A stretch of 64,000 bases of DNA from Thermoactinomyces daqus. Its GTDB lineage: Bacteria > Bacillota > Bacilli > Thermoactinomycetales > Thermoactinomycetaceae. A model generated the notes under the pieces. The model saw only the letters and a program-made list of their open reading frames with translations. It was not told the DNA's origin and searched no databases. How positions within the stretch are numbered: the first letter of the stretch is position 1; each line of letters starts with the position of its first letter. Made by a program: the position numbers and the translations under genes. The stretch spans positions 124,001 through 188,000 of the forward strand of contig NZ_JPST01000005.1 in NCBI RefSeq assembly GCF_000763315.1, in the 5' to 3' direction. This document shows, piece by piece, positions 17,860 to 26,416 of the stretch.

Positions 17860-20391
17860 TCACTGGAACGAACGGGCAGGCAGCATTCCTTTCTTCCGTT
17901 CCTGGGTTGGCAGAGATACCAGATCCGCATTTTTCTCTGCGCGCGAACCAGGTCGGGTATCAAATGCGATGAAAAGCCTTTCCTCCAGAACGCGGATTTC
18001 CAATTCATTCACTCTCTTTTCCAAATCCGACATCAGACACGTACCCGTAGGCAGATTCCTGATGGTTTCGATGTTTCCCTCATTGGGTTCAATTCCGAGA
18101 ATTTGGCAGGCCGCCTCCGCCTCTTTCAAATCCCGGCACCGGAAGACGAACCGGCATCCCAGATTGGAACGAATCTCTTCGCCCAACATATCTTTTGCGT
18201 TTTGGCTGATTAAGTAAATGGCGGCATTTTTGCTTCTGCCGGTACGAACCAGCTCCTCCAGAATCGCCCGGCCCTCGCGAACTTTTGCCAAGCGCCAGGA
18301 TTCATCAAACAGTACCAGCTTAAACTCATCGGAAGATTGATTGGAAAAACGACGCGAAAAGTCGGAAATCGCCATTAACAACGCGATCCCCATCCGGCCG
18401 AAATCGGTCTGGCTCTCTTCCGGCAGCTTCAGATCCTCCACCTGCAAAATGGTCAGCGACATCGACAAATCGATCGCCCTTTGCGTTCCATCCCCAAACA
18501 ACAGCTGCCCCTGTCCGGAAGTGGCGAGATAGCTCAAGACATCAACGATCTCTTCCAGGCTGTCCTGCCGTTTCTCCGGCGCCGATTTGAGCCCTTCACG
18601 CAACCGGTCGATCACCCGCATCATCGAAGGGCGATCCTCCTTGGCCACTTGATCCACCGCTTTTCCGATCACAATCGCTTCATATGTTCCATCAGCCGCC
18701 CGCGCCAAAAATTGCAGAATCCGTTTCGCCGTTTCCGCTGCCGCCAACCGGTCCGCAGTGCTGGCCGCTCCCATCAACGGATCCAATTTCCCGCGATCTT
18801 CAAGAGTGGCGCGCAAAGTGACGATGCTCGTGATCTCCCTTAGTTCCGGCAAAAAATCAGGCCAATGCGCCCGTTCGTCTTTCGGGTCGAAGATTAACAC
18901 CTTAGCCCCGTTTAAAAGCGCTTGATAGGCGAGCAGATTGGCCCCCAAAGATTTCCCTGCCCCCAGCGACCCGATAAATGCCGCAGATGCCGTTGAACTC
19001 AATTTTTTATCTTTTGGCCCCCGGTCATGTTGGAAGAAAACGGGGAGATTTTGCGACATCCCGATAAAATGGCCTTGCCCGTCCCCCAGCTGGCGGGTGG
19101 CTCCGATCATGCTGGCCGCCACCGCCGCAGGATCCATGTAATGGATATAATCCGTGATATACCGTTTCGCTCCAGGCAGAAATTCATTAAAAGCCCGCCA
19201 CTGATCACCGAACGGAACCTCCACCTGGATCAGCATGTCGCTGTACAAATCTTTCACCAGTTGAATGCGCAAATGGAGTTCTTCCTCGGTTGACGCTGAT
19301 ACACACAAAACGATGGAGGTTGTGATCAGCGGAAATTTATCCGTGCGCAAATTGCTTTCCAGTTCGTTCGCTTCCTGGCGGCTGTGCAAAATATGGTAAG
19401 AAGTTTCCACTCCGCTTTCCAAGGCATGTTCATCTTCCGCTTTTAATTCCTTCTTCTTGTTCAACACCTGTGTCAGGGCTTTGCTGTACTCAATCGTTTC
19501 CGTCCGCACCGAAGCCTCGACCGGAAAAGAGAGGCGTTGCAGGCAGTAAAGCCATTCCAGTCCGGGAAAGGGTGCTTTGTCGGGAATATGGGACAACGTT
19601 AAAAAAGCCATATAGCCCTTCTTCACTTTGCCGCCCACATGCTGTTCTACAATCAGCTGCCGGCCGTGCGAATCATTGAATCTCCCTTCCGCCAGGGTGA
19701 GGATATCCCGGGACGGCCGGCGCGCTTTTTTGCCTTTTACCGTGACCGGAATCGCCTGCGGTTTCCAGTTGTGCCGCCGCGGCGTCTCACCAATCCCCCG
19801 GTAAAACCCGCGGCGAATCAACCATTCCAAATCGGCCGGAGTCACCCGGCGAACCCGCAAAAATCCATTGATGCGGGAGAAAATCAACTCTTCCTGCACC
19901 ATATAAGCCTGAATCTCTTCTTCATAAATCTCAGGTGAGTCGGTTCCTGACTGATTAAGCAGGAATCGCTTAAAATCTTTCAAAAGGTAAGCGAGTTCGT
20001 TAAAAAAGGATAATCCCTGCACGCTCACCTCTTTTAGCTTCACACCGATAAAAAAGCGGTGTTGGTGCACTTCTTTTCCCCTCAGATGCTCAATCACCGC
20101 GCGGATCTGATGAACGCCCGCCTCGCGGAGTGCATCGTTCCCGTTCAAGCGGCCGACCATCGCTTCCTCATGCTCCTCCAGGCTTTGGAATTCCGGTACG
20201 ACCAAAGCGTGCGTATCAGCGAGAATGTTCCAATAAAAAGCCTCCAAATTCGCATGGAGGCTCAGCTTATCGTCGGTTGACCGATAATCGTAATTAAACG
20301 GTTGCAATTCATAATAAGCGTAAACCGACTCATCACTGCCAAACACCAGATTTCGTTCAAAGTATTTGACCGGAAACGGAACGCGCGTCAC
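17860..20391 (-). CDS. VirB4/ConE-type ATPase
   Basis: The core cytoplasmic ATPase of type IV secretion and conjugation systems. In 843 residues it has Walker A GSLGAGKS at 474-481, Walker B LVLFDESW and the downstream SQNAKDMLG sensor-like block, all in the order expected of VirB4/TraE proteins. The N-terminal half carries the typical FFNELAYLLKDF and ESGVETSYHIL stretches. Its start overlaps the end of the TcpE-type gene by four bases. Together with the small membrane genes upstream it defines the operon as conjugation-type. Confidence 0.92.
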   Translation of the reverse strand: MTRVPFPVKYFERNLVFGSDESVYAYYELQPFNYDYRSTDDKLSLHANLEAFYWNILADTHALVVPEFQSLEEHEEAMVGRLNGNDALREAGVHQIRAVIEHLRGKEVHQHRFFIGVKLKEVSVQGLSFFNELAYLLKDFKRFLLNQSGTDSPEIYEEEIQAYMVQEELIFSRINGFLRVRRVTPADLEWLIRRGFYRGIGETPRRHNWKPQAIPVTVKGKKARRPSRDILTLAEGRFNDSHGRQLIVEQHVGGKVKKGYMAFLTLSHIPDKAPFPGLEWLYCLQRLSFPVEASVRTETIEYSKALTQVLNKKKELKAEDEHALESGVETSYHILHSRQEANELESNLRTDKFPLITTSIVLCVSASTEEELHLRIQLVKDLYSDMLIQVEVPFGDQWRAFNEFLPGAKRYITDYIHYMDPAAVAASMIGATRQLGDGQGHFIGMSQNLPVFFQHDRGPKDKKLSSTASAAFIGSLGAGKSLGANLLAYQALLNGAKVLIFDPKDERAHWPDFLPELREITSIVTLRATLEDRGKLDPLMGAASTADRLAAAETAKRILQFLARAADGTYEAIVIGKAVDQVAKEDRPSMMRVIDRLREGLKSAPEKRQDSLEEIVDVLSYLATSGQGQLLFGDGTQRAIDLSMSLTILQVEDLKLPEESQTDFGRMGIALLMAISDFSRRFSNQSSDEFKLVLFDESWRLAKVREGRAILEELVRTGRSKNAAIYLISQNAKDMLGEEIRSNLGCRFVFRCRDLKEAEAACQILGIEPNEGNIETIRNLPTGTCLMSDLEKRVNELEIRVLEERLFIAFDTRPGSRAEKNADLVSLPTQERKKGMLPARSFQ

Positions 20392-20783
20392 TGGGTATCC
20401 CCCCCGGATTTCCGATATGTAACTTCTCCTTCATAAACGTAAACATGATTTTTGGGCCGTGCGATTTCTTGGTAACGCGCAAAATGATGCGGACTGAAAA
20501 AATGCTCGATCACGCGCATGAGAAAGCGGTGCGGCGCCTTGCCGTCCAGCGTCTTTCGCGTAAAAAACCAGGCGACGAGCGCCGGAATCCCGATAAACTT
20601 GATCAGGAAGTAATCCACCCATGACAGGGGCGGAAATTTATTCAAGACCACCATCACCATCAAGGTTCCGACGAAGAAGGCCATCTGCCGGTAAGAAACG
20701 GGCAGCGGCAGGTGAACCCCCTGAATGGAGTAGACTGTTTTCTCAATGCGAAAGACCTTATTGTAGACGCGGATCTGCTTCAT
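20388..20783 (-). CDS. TcpE-family conjugal transfer membrane protein
   Basis: A 131-residue protein starting RVYNKVFRIEKTVYSIQG, with two adjacent hydrophobic hairpin segments (MAFFVGTLMVMVVLNKF, YFLIKFIGIPALVAWFF) and a basic C-terminal tail ending in a strand (VYVYEGEVTYRK). This is the pattern of TcpE/ConD proteins of pCW3 and ICEBs1, needed for conjugation. It overlaps both neighbours by four bases, so translation is tightly coupled. Confidence 0.8.
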   Translation of the reverse strand: MKQIRVYNKVFRIEKTVYSIQGVHLPLPVSYRQMAFFVGTLMVMVVLNKFPPLSWVDYFLIKFIGIPALVAWFFTRKTLDGKAPHRFLMRVIEHFFSPHHFARYQEIARPKNHVYVYEGEVTYRKSGGDTQ

Positions 20784-21040
20784 TTCAGATAAGCCTCAAA
20801 CAACCAGCGAAATCCGTCGGAACCCAGATGTGTAATGAGTTGAGGTTGGAAAATAAAGACACTCACCAGCATCGCGAACAGGGCAAATCCGATAAAAGCC
20901 GTAAAGGCCCGCTTCCAAAACAGGGTCAAACTGATAAAGATCACCGCCAGCAAAAACAGCGAACCGATTTCTCCTCCCAGCGATTGCTCCAGTTTCTCAC
21001 CCGGACCCGCAACCATCAGCCACAGCAGATAGGATTTCAT
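20780..21040 (-). CDS. Small membrane protein (ConC-like position)
   Basis: An 86-residue protein with three hydrophobic segments (SYLLWLMVAGP, GSLFLLAVIFISLTLFW, AFTAFIGFALFAMLVSVFIF). Position between TcpC and TcpE genes and size match ConC of ICEBs1, but sequence alone does not prove the relationship. ATG at 21040 follows GGAGAGG at good spacing; an earlier in-frame ATG would overlap the upstream gene. Confidence 0.7.
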   Translation of the reverse strand: MKSYLLWLMVAGPGEKLEQSLGGEIGSLFLLAVIFISLTLFWKRAFTAFIGFALFAMLVSVFIFQPQLITHLGSDGFRWLFEAYLK

Positions 21041-21044
21041 CACA

Positions 21045-21956
21045 CTAAACCTCTCCTTGTCCCATTCTTGATACATACCAACGGTCGCCTACCTGTACGA
21101 GATCAAAATCATAATGATAATTCAGCTGCGCCCCCGAGGCCAGATCCTGCAATGTGACATCGCATTCGGCATGATAAGTGTCGTCCTTGCGGTAGACAGC
21201 CAAATTCTTCAAGTCGACAAATCCCATGATCCCGGTCAAGCCGGAGGCCGGCTGTCCATCTTTGCGAAAATAGGCAATTTCATTTGGTTCACCGGTTGTA
21301 TATACTTTCCAGAAAGATTTCATGAATGTTTCCACTTGTCTCCGCGTAGAATCATTTACCATCTCCCCTTGATCCTGATCGGGTTCATCCCCGCTCTGAT
21401 CTTGTACAGTCGCGACCGGAGGTGCGATAAAGTGCGGGATATCGACAACAATGTATGAATCGCCCGCTTTTTTAATCGGCACCACAAGATAGCGATCCAC
21501 CCGCTTTTCCTCTTTCGGGTTGTTGACATTGGTCAAAATGGTTTCTGCATAGATGGTGACATCTTTGATTCCCGACTGATCCGGCCGGTCTTTGATTGAC
21601 CAGACATCGACATTTCGTGCATAGGAATCCCAGCCGGCCTTTGAAAAGTCCAATCCTCCCTGTACATCCAGGTTGGGCTTCCAAAACAGCTTGAGCCTTT
21701 CGGCCCGGGACTCCTCCTTTCCGTGTGTCCAGAGCAAATACTCTCTGGCAAACTGCTCGCTGAAAGCGACCTCGCTCAATGAGGGAGCAGCGGAACTTGT
21801 GTTTTTCGCCGGACCGGCGACGACGGCTGCCCTGGGCGGCACAGCAATAAACCCAAACTGAATCGCCCAGACAACGGTTGTGCTCAGCGCCGTGTAAAGA
21901 AGCAAAGCCCAAAACAGAAACCGGAGCACCTTTCGACGAATTATCGGCCGTTCCAT
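21045..21956 (-). CDS. TcpC-family conjugal transfer protein (VirB8-like)
   Basis: A 303-residue protein with one N-terminal membrane helix (FLFWALLLYTALSTTVVWAI) and two consecutive NTF2-like domains: one around FAREYLLWTHGKEESRAERL, the other around VETFMKSFWKVYTTGEPNEI. This is the TcpC/ConB plan, in which the protein builds the channel scaffold outside the membrane. It is preceded by GGAGGATGAACA. It follows the sortase gene by 20 bases in the same operon. Confidence 0.85.
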   Translation of the reverse strand: MERPIIRRKVLRFLFWALLLYTALSTTVVWAIQFGFIAVPPRAAVVAGPAKNTSSAAPSLSEVAFSEQFAREYLLWTHGKEESRAERLKLFWKPNLDVQGGLDFSKAGWDSYARNVDVWSIKDRPDQSGIKDVTIYAETILTNVNNPKEEKRVDRYLVVPIKKAGDSYIVVDIPHFIAPPVATVQDQSGDEPDQDQGEMVNDSTRRQVETFMKSFWKVYTTGEPNEIAYFRKDGQPASGLTGIMGFVDLKNLAVYRKDDTYHAECDVTLQDLASGAQLNYHYDFDLVQVGDRWYVSRMGQGEV

Positions 21957-21976
21957 TGTTCATCCTCCTTGTACCG

Positions 21977-22609
21977 TCATTGCGGAATCGTTATTTTCTC
22001 CTTCAGCTGTGCCTGGATAATATACCGCTTTGGAGCCGGCCCTATATATGAAAATGGGTAACATGTGGTCAATGTGAGAACAGCCCTTCCAAGTGGAACG
22101 ATCACCGACCGATCGTCAGGGTCCGTCACCCATGTCCTGGTAATCTCATAGACAAATGTTCCTTGCGAAGTAACGACCTGCAACTCGTCACCCTGTTTCA
22201 ACTCCCCGACATGCCGGAAAACTGTATCGCGGTGACCGGATAAAACGCAGTTATCCGGTTCACCCGGAAGCACACTTCCCGCATAATGCCCGACTCCGAC
22301 AGCAAGCTCATCTTCGTCGGTTCCTTCAATAACGGGCATTTTCGCCTTTAATTTTGGTACGATCAAATCAGCAAAATGTTGGCCGGTCTTTGGACGTTCC
22401 CTGTACGGAACGACAACCCGGTCGTGTCCTCCATCCGTTGCTGCTTTCTGTGTCGCATCCGCTGTTTTGCGGTCGCCTGCCAGCGCTGCCGGATCAGCGG
22501 AAACATGTTGAACCGCTCTGATTTTTTCATAATACTGGATACCCGAATAACCGGCATAGGCGGAACCGAGCGTAACCAGGAGACAAGCCAGCCACCGATC
22601 CCATTTCAA
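21977..22609 (-). CDS. Class D-like sortase
   Basis: A membrane-bound transpeptidase that attaches surface proteins to the wall. In 210 residues: an N-terminal anchor (LACLLVTLGSAYAGYSGI), the catalytic His in LSGHRDTVFRHV, Cys in VLTLTTCYPFSYIG and Arg in APKRYIIQAQL. The TLTTC and GHRDTVF forms fit class D. Its start overlaps the stop of the LPKTA surface-protein gene (ATGA), so that protein is the obvious substrate. A sortase inside a conjugation-type operon is unusual. Confidence 0.92.
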   Translation of the reverse strand: MKWDRWLACLLVTLGSAYAGYSGIQYYEKIRAVQHVSADPAALAGDRKTADATQKAATDGGHDRVVVPYRERPKTGQHFADLIVPKLKAKMPVIEGTDEDELAVGVGHYAGSVLPGEPDNCVLSGHRDTVFRHVGELKQGDELQVVTSQGTFVYEITRTWVTDPDDRSVIVPLGRAVLTLTTCYPFSYIGPAPKRYIIQAQLKEKITIPQ

Positions 22610-23514
22610 GCTTGATCCTTCCTGCCTCTGAACATGGTATAAGCGGACCCCAACAGAGCAGCTGCACCACCGAACACTACACCATTTAAATCACCGCTGG
22701 CTGTTTTCGGAAGAGCACCGCCGTTTACTGTTTTGGGCTCCGCTGCGAGTTTCTCTGAAGGCTGTTTGGAATTCGCCGTGACATCTGGAGAATGGGTTGC
22801 TCCTGAAGCATACTGCATCTCGGATCGGGAAGCACTGTATTTGGAACCTTCAGACTGTTCATGTCCCTGAACCGTCCTCACAGGCGGAACATAATGATAG
22901 GTCTGGCTGTGCTTGGCCGCCTTGGATGATGCCTCTTTGGATTGGTCAGTCGCATGGGGTGATGTATTTGACTTCGGAGGCAATTCCTGATGCTGACCTG
23001 ATTGAAGCTGGTGATCCGGTTGTTTTGTTTGGGTTTCCCGGGACTGATCCTCCCTGGATTCGGATGGCCGATCAAGCACAGAGTTCGCATTATTCAGGCT
23101 TCTCCGCTCAGTCTGCTTCTCCTGAACGGGCACATCGGGCTTTAATTGCTGAAAATCCTTTCCTGTGCCGTTTTCGGTCGGCCGGTCCTGAATGATCTGC
23201 TCCACTGAACGATCCTCCGCCCGGGGAGGCTGAGCTTGGACGCCCACCTTAGAAGCCGGCTGGTCAAGCGGCGGTGTATCCTTGCCCCACTCGCTTTCCG
23301 CAAAGGCTGAACCCGCGCCAACGGTCAAACCAGTGACCAGGCAAAGGGAAAGAGTCGCCACCGTCCGGTTGAGATGCCGCTTGGGAATCGGTTTTTTACG
23401 ATTTTTGCCCGAATTGGGATACTCCAAATCGAATTGCATGAGCAAATTGGAAAAGAGGTTATGCGACTTTATATCAGTACGCCAGGAATCCAATATTTGT
23501 TTGGGATCTTTCAC
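22606..23514 (-). CDS. LPKTA-type sortase-anchored surface protein heading the transfer operon
   Basis: Cell-wall protein of 302 residues. After about 50 charged residues comes a signal segment (TVATLSLCLVTGLTVGAGSA, then FAES), a long low-complexity Gln/Pro/Ser/Lys-rich stalk, and a C-terminal sorting signal: LPKTAS, a hydrophobic stretch (GVVFGGAAALLGSAYTMF) and the basic tail RGRKDQA. GTG at 23514 follows AAGGAGGGGG and is preferred to an upstream in-frame start without a ribosome site. It is the first gene of the operon and is coupled to the sortase. It may be a surface adhesin for mating contact; this is inference. Confidence 0.85.
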   Translation of the reverse strand: MKDPKQILDSWRTDIKSHNLFSNLLMQFDLEYPNSGKNRKKPIPKRHLNRTVATLSLCLVTGLTVGAGSAFAESEWGKDTPPLDQPASKVGVQAQPPRAEDRSVEQIIQDRPTENGTGKDFQQLKPDVPVQEKQTERRSLNNANSVLDRPSESREDQSRETQTKQPDHQLQSGQHQELPPKSNTSPHATDQSKEASSKAAKHSQTYHYVPPVRTVQGHEQSEGSKYSASRSEMQYASGATHSPDVTANSKQPSEKLAAEPKTVNGGALPKTASGDLNGVVFGGAAALLGSAYTMFRGRKDQA

Positions 23515-23568
23515 TTTATCCCCCTCCTTAAGGGTAAGGCGGTGCAATCCGCCGACAAGCAATTCCAT

Positions 23569-24125
23569 TTATAATTATTCATTGCAAAAAAGCCGGCAAC
23601 AGGAGAACACGCTGTCAGTCCGATTTTCCGCCTTCCAATGGAAAAAAGTGGTCCGCCTCAATTGGAAAGATCATGTACAATATCCATTTCTTTTCCCTAT
23701 AATATTACACAAATAGTACTTTTTTCAACACAATTTTGTAAAATTTCCTGATATATTTTTTTTATCGACTATTTAAACCGGCACGAATATATTTTTATTC
23801 CTCTGTATAAGAAGCAACATTTCCACTATAAAGATGAATCTTTAAACGGCAGAGAAGGCGACTTTTTGCTTTTAAAATTTTAAAAATTCCCATTGCCCGA
23901 ATGGACATCTCCCTCCTTTTGCCGAGGATATCAGCAAAAACAATCTTTCACTCCGTGAATTTTAAGCGGAAAGCAAACCGGCCGGAAATCCGTCTCCCAG
24001 TCAAACATATTACCGATGTCTTCAAACCGTCCCTCCCGCAATTAATTTTTATACAAAAAAATTAATAATTATTCATCTCCCTGACCGACCGTGATCAGGG
24101 CAGCCAACATACTTTTTTTATGCGA
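23569..24125. other. AT-rich intergenic region upstream of the transfer operon
   Basis: About 550 bases, rich in A/T runs (for instance around 23740-23770 and 23870-23885). It should hold the operon promoter; no single -35/-10 pair stood out. The stretch AAAATTTTAAAAATT near 23880 loosely resembles a ComK-type AT box but proves nothing. One weak small ORF is listed separately. Confidence 0.4.
23795..23908 (-). CDS. Possible 37-residue small protein
   Basis: An open frame starting MSIRAMGIFKILKAKSRLLC with a very strong AAAGGAGGGAG immediately upstream, but with only about three bases between the core site and the ATG. No family is recognised; the N-terminal half is a basic amphipathic helix. 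Weakly supported. Confidence 0.25.
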   Translation of the reverse strand: MSIRAMGIFKILKAKSRLLCRLKIHLYSGNVASYTEE

Positions 24126-24512
24126 TTATCGCCAATTTTTCATCCGCTTCTCCAAAGTCCCCGTAAATAATTCCAACACTGTCCCATCCGGATCAGTAAA
24201 TTGGACAGACCATCCCCCTCCGCGAAACACAGGTTCCCTGACAAAGGGCACTCCATGCTGCTTTAATCGGGAAACGGCTTCGGAAAAATTCTCCTCCGCA
24301 ATCGTAAAAGCGACATGGTCGATTCCCATTCCCTCTTGTCTCCGCCGCTGCTTCGTCTCTATCAAGCAGATCCATGCCTCTCCCCACTCCAGATAAACAT
24401 CGCTCCGCCCGCGATGAACCAGCTTCATTCCCAAAACATCGAGGTAAAAGGGAAGGCTTTGCCGCAAATCGTTCACCCGTATTGTCAAATGATTAAATCC
24501 TGCAATTTTCAT
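24126..24512 (-). CDS. VOC-family (glyoxalase/fosfomycin-thiol-transferase-like) enzyme
   Basis: A 128-residue vicinal-oxygen-chelate protein. Metal ligands fit His8 in NHLTIRV, the His in DHVAFTI and the Glu in VLELFTGTL. The C-terminal FTDPDGTVLELFTGTLEKRM resembles FosB/FosA fosfomycin-modifying enzymes more than glyoxalase I, but other VOC enzymes share this ending. Fosfomycin or electrophile detoxification is possible and unproved. It stands alone on the minus strand. Confidence 0.82.
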   Translation of the reverse strand: MKIAGFNHLTIRVNDLRQSLPFYLDVLGMKLVHRGRSDVYLEWGEAWICLIETKQRRRQEGMGIDHVAFTIAEENFSEAVSRLKQHGVPFVREPVFRGGGWSVQFTDPDGTVLELFTGTLEKRMKNWR

Positions 24513-24676
24513 CGGTCATTCTCACCTGTTCCTTTTTTCTTTGAAAAATTTCCCTTAACGGCCGCAAGCAAAACTCACAATACACGGAAGATTCATTGTC
24601 TTTTGCAAGCAGATGGGGACTGGCTTTTTTGCAGCGGCCTTTGGGCGAAGAAGCAAAATGTTTCTCAAAAGCGAAT

Positions 24677-24714
24677 CGGGCTGGTCTGCCCCGGAAAAAA
24701 AGTCAACCAGCCCG
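24677..24714 (-). terminator. Terminator of the DUF3891 gene
   Basis: Perfect 9-bp stem CGGGCTGGT / ACCAGCCCG eight bases after the stop codon; moderate T content after it. Confidence 0.65.
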
Positions 24715-24722
24715 TCCAATGT

Positions 24723-25415
24723 TCAAACGGATATGCGAAAGCGATACGTTCCCCGCCCGATGATATCCCGGTTCTTGTCCACCACTTGATACGGAAGCTC
24801 AATGTCAAAGGAAGAACTGAAGAACTGAGGAGCCAAGCGAAGCTGCTCTTCCCCTTCCCACACCCATTGATATGTTGTTCCCCCATAGCGAATCCCGTTT
24901 CTGTACCAAGGATGCTCATTGGTCCCCGGATCGTTCAAACAGAGGAAGAGCGACAGATCATCACAGAACTGCAACAATCGGAAGTTGGCGTCGCTGTTTC
25001 TTTCTTCCGTCCCGGTAAAACCTTTTCGCAAACGATGTTGCCGGGTCAGTTCCTGCTGTCGAAATTGCTGTCCGACCGGATCTTTGGCATCTTGAAAAAA
25101 CGAAGCAAAATGTTTGCTGCATAAAAATCCGGCATAGGGTGAGAACGATTCTACCTTGGAAATTCCTTCGCTGTAGGCTTTCACTTTCGGCAACATCGGA
25201 TACTGATCAAATGAATAGGGAGCATCCGCCTCATCATTCCACAACACTGATTGATCCAATTCCCTCCATCCGATATCATGATGGGAGATGGCATAGAGGG
25301 TTGTTTCCCGCGGTTCGATCTCCTGCTTTACATGCGCAGCAAATTCCCCTGAGACTAAACTGTGATCATGCTGTTTGATCAAGACAAACCCGTTTCCCTT
25401 CTTCCTGACGATCAT
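24723..25415 (-). CDS. DUF3891 family protein
   Basis: Protein of unknown function, 230 residues from the ATG at 25415, which follows AAAAGGAGGGACAGC. It has the family features: an N-terminal VLIKQHDHSLVSGEFAAHV block, then YAISHHDIGWRELDQ, and FCDDLSLFLCLNDPG near the end. The conserved His/Asp residues suggest a metal- or phosphate-binding helical fold resembling HD proteins. Nothing in the neighbourhood gives the function. The frame is open upstream of this start, but the extension has no ribosome site and looks non-coding. Confidence 0.8.
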   Translation of the reverse strand: MIVRKKGNGFVLIKQHDHSLVSGEFAAHVKQEIEPRETTLYAISHHDIGWRELDQSVLWNDEADAPYSFDQYPMLPKVKAYSEGISKVESFSPYAGFLCSKHFASFFQDAKDPVGQQFRQQELTRQHRLRKGFTGTEERNSDANFRLLQFCDDLSLFLCLNDPGTNEHPWYRNGIRYGGTTYQWVWEGEEQLRLAPQFFSSSFDIELPYQVVDKNRDIIGRGTYRFRISV

Positions 25416-25580
25416 GCTGTCCCTCCTTTTCGTGCTAGACCGGGTGAAAAAACGCGAAATCATGGATGGCAAAAGCGGACATGATTGCGTAGGAAAGCGG
25501 TTCCAATCGTATCTCAATTCAGAAAACAAAATGCGAAGGAAGCCCCCCCACGGCCCTGTCCAGCGATGCACTCACACGGA

Positions 25581-25614
25581 AAGAAGCCGGATACAGACGG
25601 GTTCCGGCTTCTTT
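25581..25614 (-). terminator. Terminator
   Basis: Stem GAAGCCGGA / TCCGGCTTC with an 11-base loop, directly after the small 83-residue gene; T-rich end on the minus strand. Confidence 0.75.
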
Positions 25615-25624
25615 ACAACGAAGG

Positions 25625-25876
25625 TTACAAAGCATCGTTCATAAACATTTGCGGATTCGGCTGTACAGCCTCCTCTTCCGGTTGCTTTGGCTTCTTCTCC
25701 TGGTTGAGCGCTGTTTCAATCAGCATGATCAACCCTTCATTAAAACTGAGATTGCGTTTGCGGCAAAAGTGCTCAAACTCTTTTTCCAACGGACGCGGCA
25801 CCAAAAGAATGCGTTCCGATTTCGATTGCTCTGGCCCGTCCACGTTTTCCCGGACAAATTTTTGAAACAGATCCAT
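25625..25876 (-). CDS. Small hypothetical protein
   Basis: Not recognised. It has 83 residues from the ATG at 25876 (GGAGGAGTGCAT precedes it). The centre (RILLVPRPLEKEFEHFCRKR, then NLSFNEGLIMLIETAL) resembles a ribbon-helix-helix arrangement, a strand followed by two helices, so a small DNA-binding role is conceivable. The C-terminus is an acidic, Pro-rich tail. It has its own terminator. Confidence 0.7.
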   Translation of the reverse strand: MDLFQKFVRENVDGPEQSKSERILLVPRPLEKEFEHFCRKRNLSFNEGLIMLIETALNQEKKPKQPEEEAVQPNPQMFMNDAL

Positions 25877-26073
25877 ATGCACTCCTCCGATGACTACAAC
25901 CTTGCTGTCAACAACCACACACAGTAAAAAGAATAAACGTCCTAAGTTCATTATATTCTGTTTGGATCACCCATTTCCATAACCCATTGTCAAACGGTCC
26001 GGAATCCGGGTTCCATTTTCACACCACCGAATTTTTACTCACAGAAAAAACAATATTAATAAAAAGCAGCCTG

Positions 26074-26103
26074 TTGACAAAGTTCCAAATAAAGGGTTAT
26101 TAT
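26074..26103 (+). promoter_or_regulatory. Strong sigma-A-type promoter
   Basis: Perfect TTGACA, an 18-base spacer and TATTAT at 26098-26103. It reads into the small frame at 26144, which has its own ribosome site, with about 35 bases of leader. Confidence 0.7.
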
Positions 26104-26143
26104 GTTTTGCTCGCAGAGAAATACAAAAGCAACGGAGGGAGAT

Positions 26144-26323
26144 ATGTTAAACGGAGAAAAAATCCGCATTGCATCAACGGCAAATGGGAGGACCACGAAA
26201 TTTATTCCATCACCTCGGAAGAGTGGCCGATGCCCTCGATTTGACCGAACGGATTCACCCCGTACCGATCCGGAAAACCCCCGCAGACGCCTGCGTCCCG
26301 TGTCGCCGGCACGCGGGCAATAA
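26144..26323 (+). CDS. Possible small gene, perhaps frameshifted
   Basis: It starts MLNGEKIRIASTANGRTTKF after ACGGAGGGAG, downstream of a near-consensus promoter. The first 20 codons look coding. After that this frame becomes Arg/Pro-rich, while the next frame reads smoothly (HHLGRVADALDLTERIHP, then ADACVPCRRHAGNKIKKRN). A single-base change near 26205 would join the two halves, so this could be a broken or mis-sequenced gene for a small CxxC protein. Product not recognised. Confidence 0.4.
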   Translation: MLNGEKIRIASTANGRTTKFIPSPRKSGRCPRFDRTDSPRTDPENPRRRLRPVSPARGQ

Positions 26324-26373
26324 GATCAAGAAACGCAATTTAAAGACTCACGGGCAGGCGACAATCGCACGAC

Positions 26374-26412
26374 AAACCCATCCGCCAGGAAAACCGGACG
26401 GATGGGTTTCTC
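26374..26412. terminator. Bidirectional terminator
   Basis: An 11-bp perfect stem AAACCCATCCG / CGGATGGGTTT, T-rich on both sides, between the small plus-strand frame and the convergent DUF975 gene. Confidence 0.8.
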
Positions 26413-26416
26413 TTTG

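Noticed and set aside
23870-23890. AT-box resembling a ComK site upstream of the transfer operon
   Set aside because: The spacing of A and T runs does not form the required pair of boxes, and such stretches are common in AT-rich DNA.
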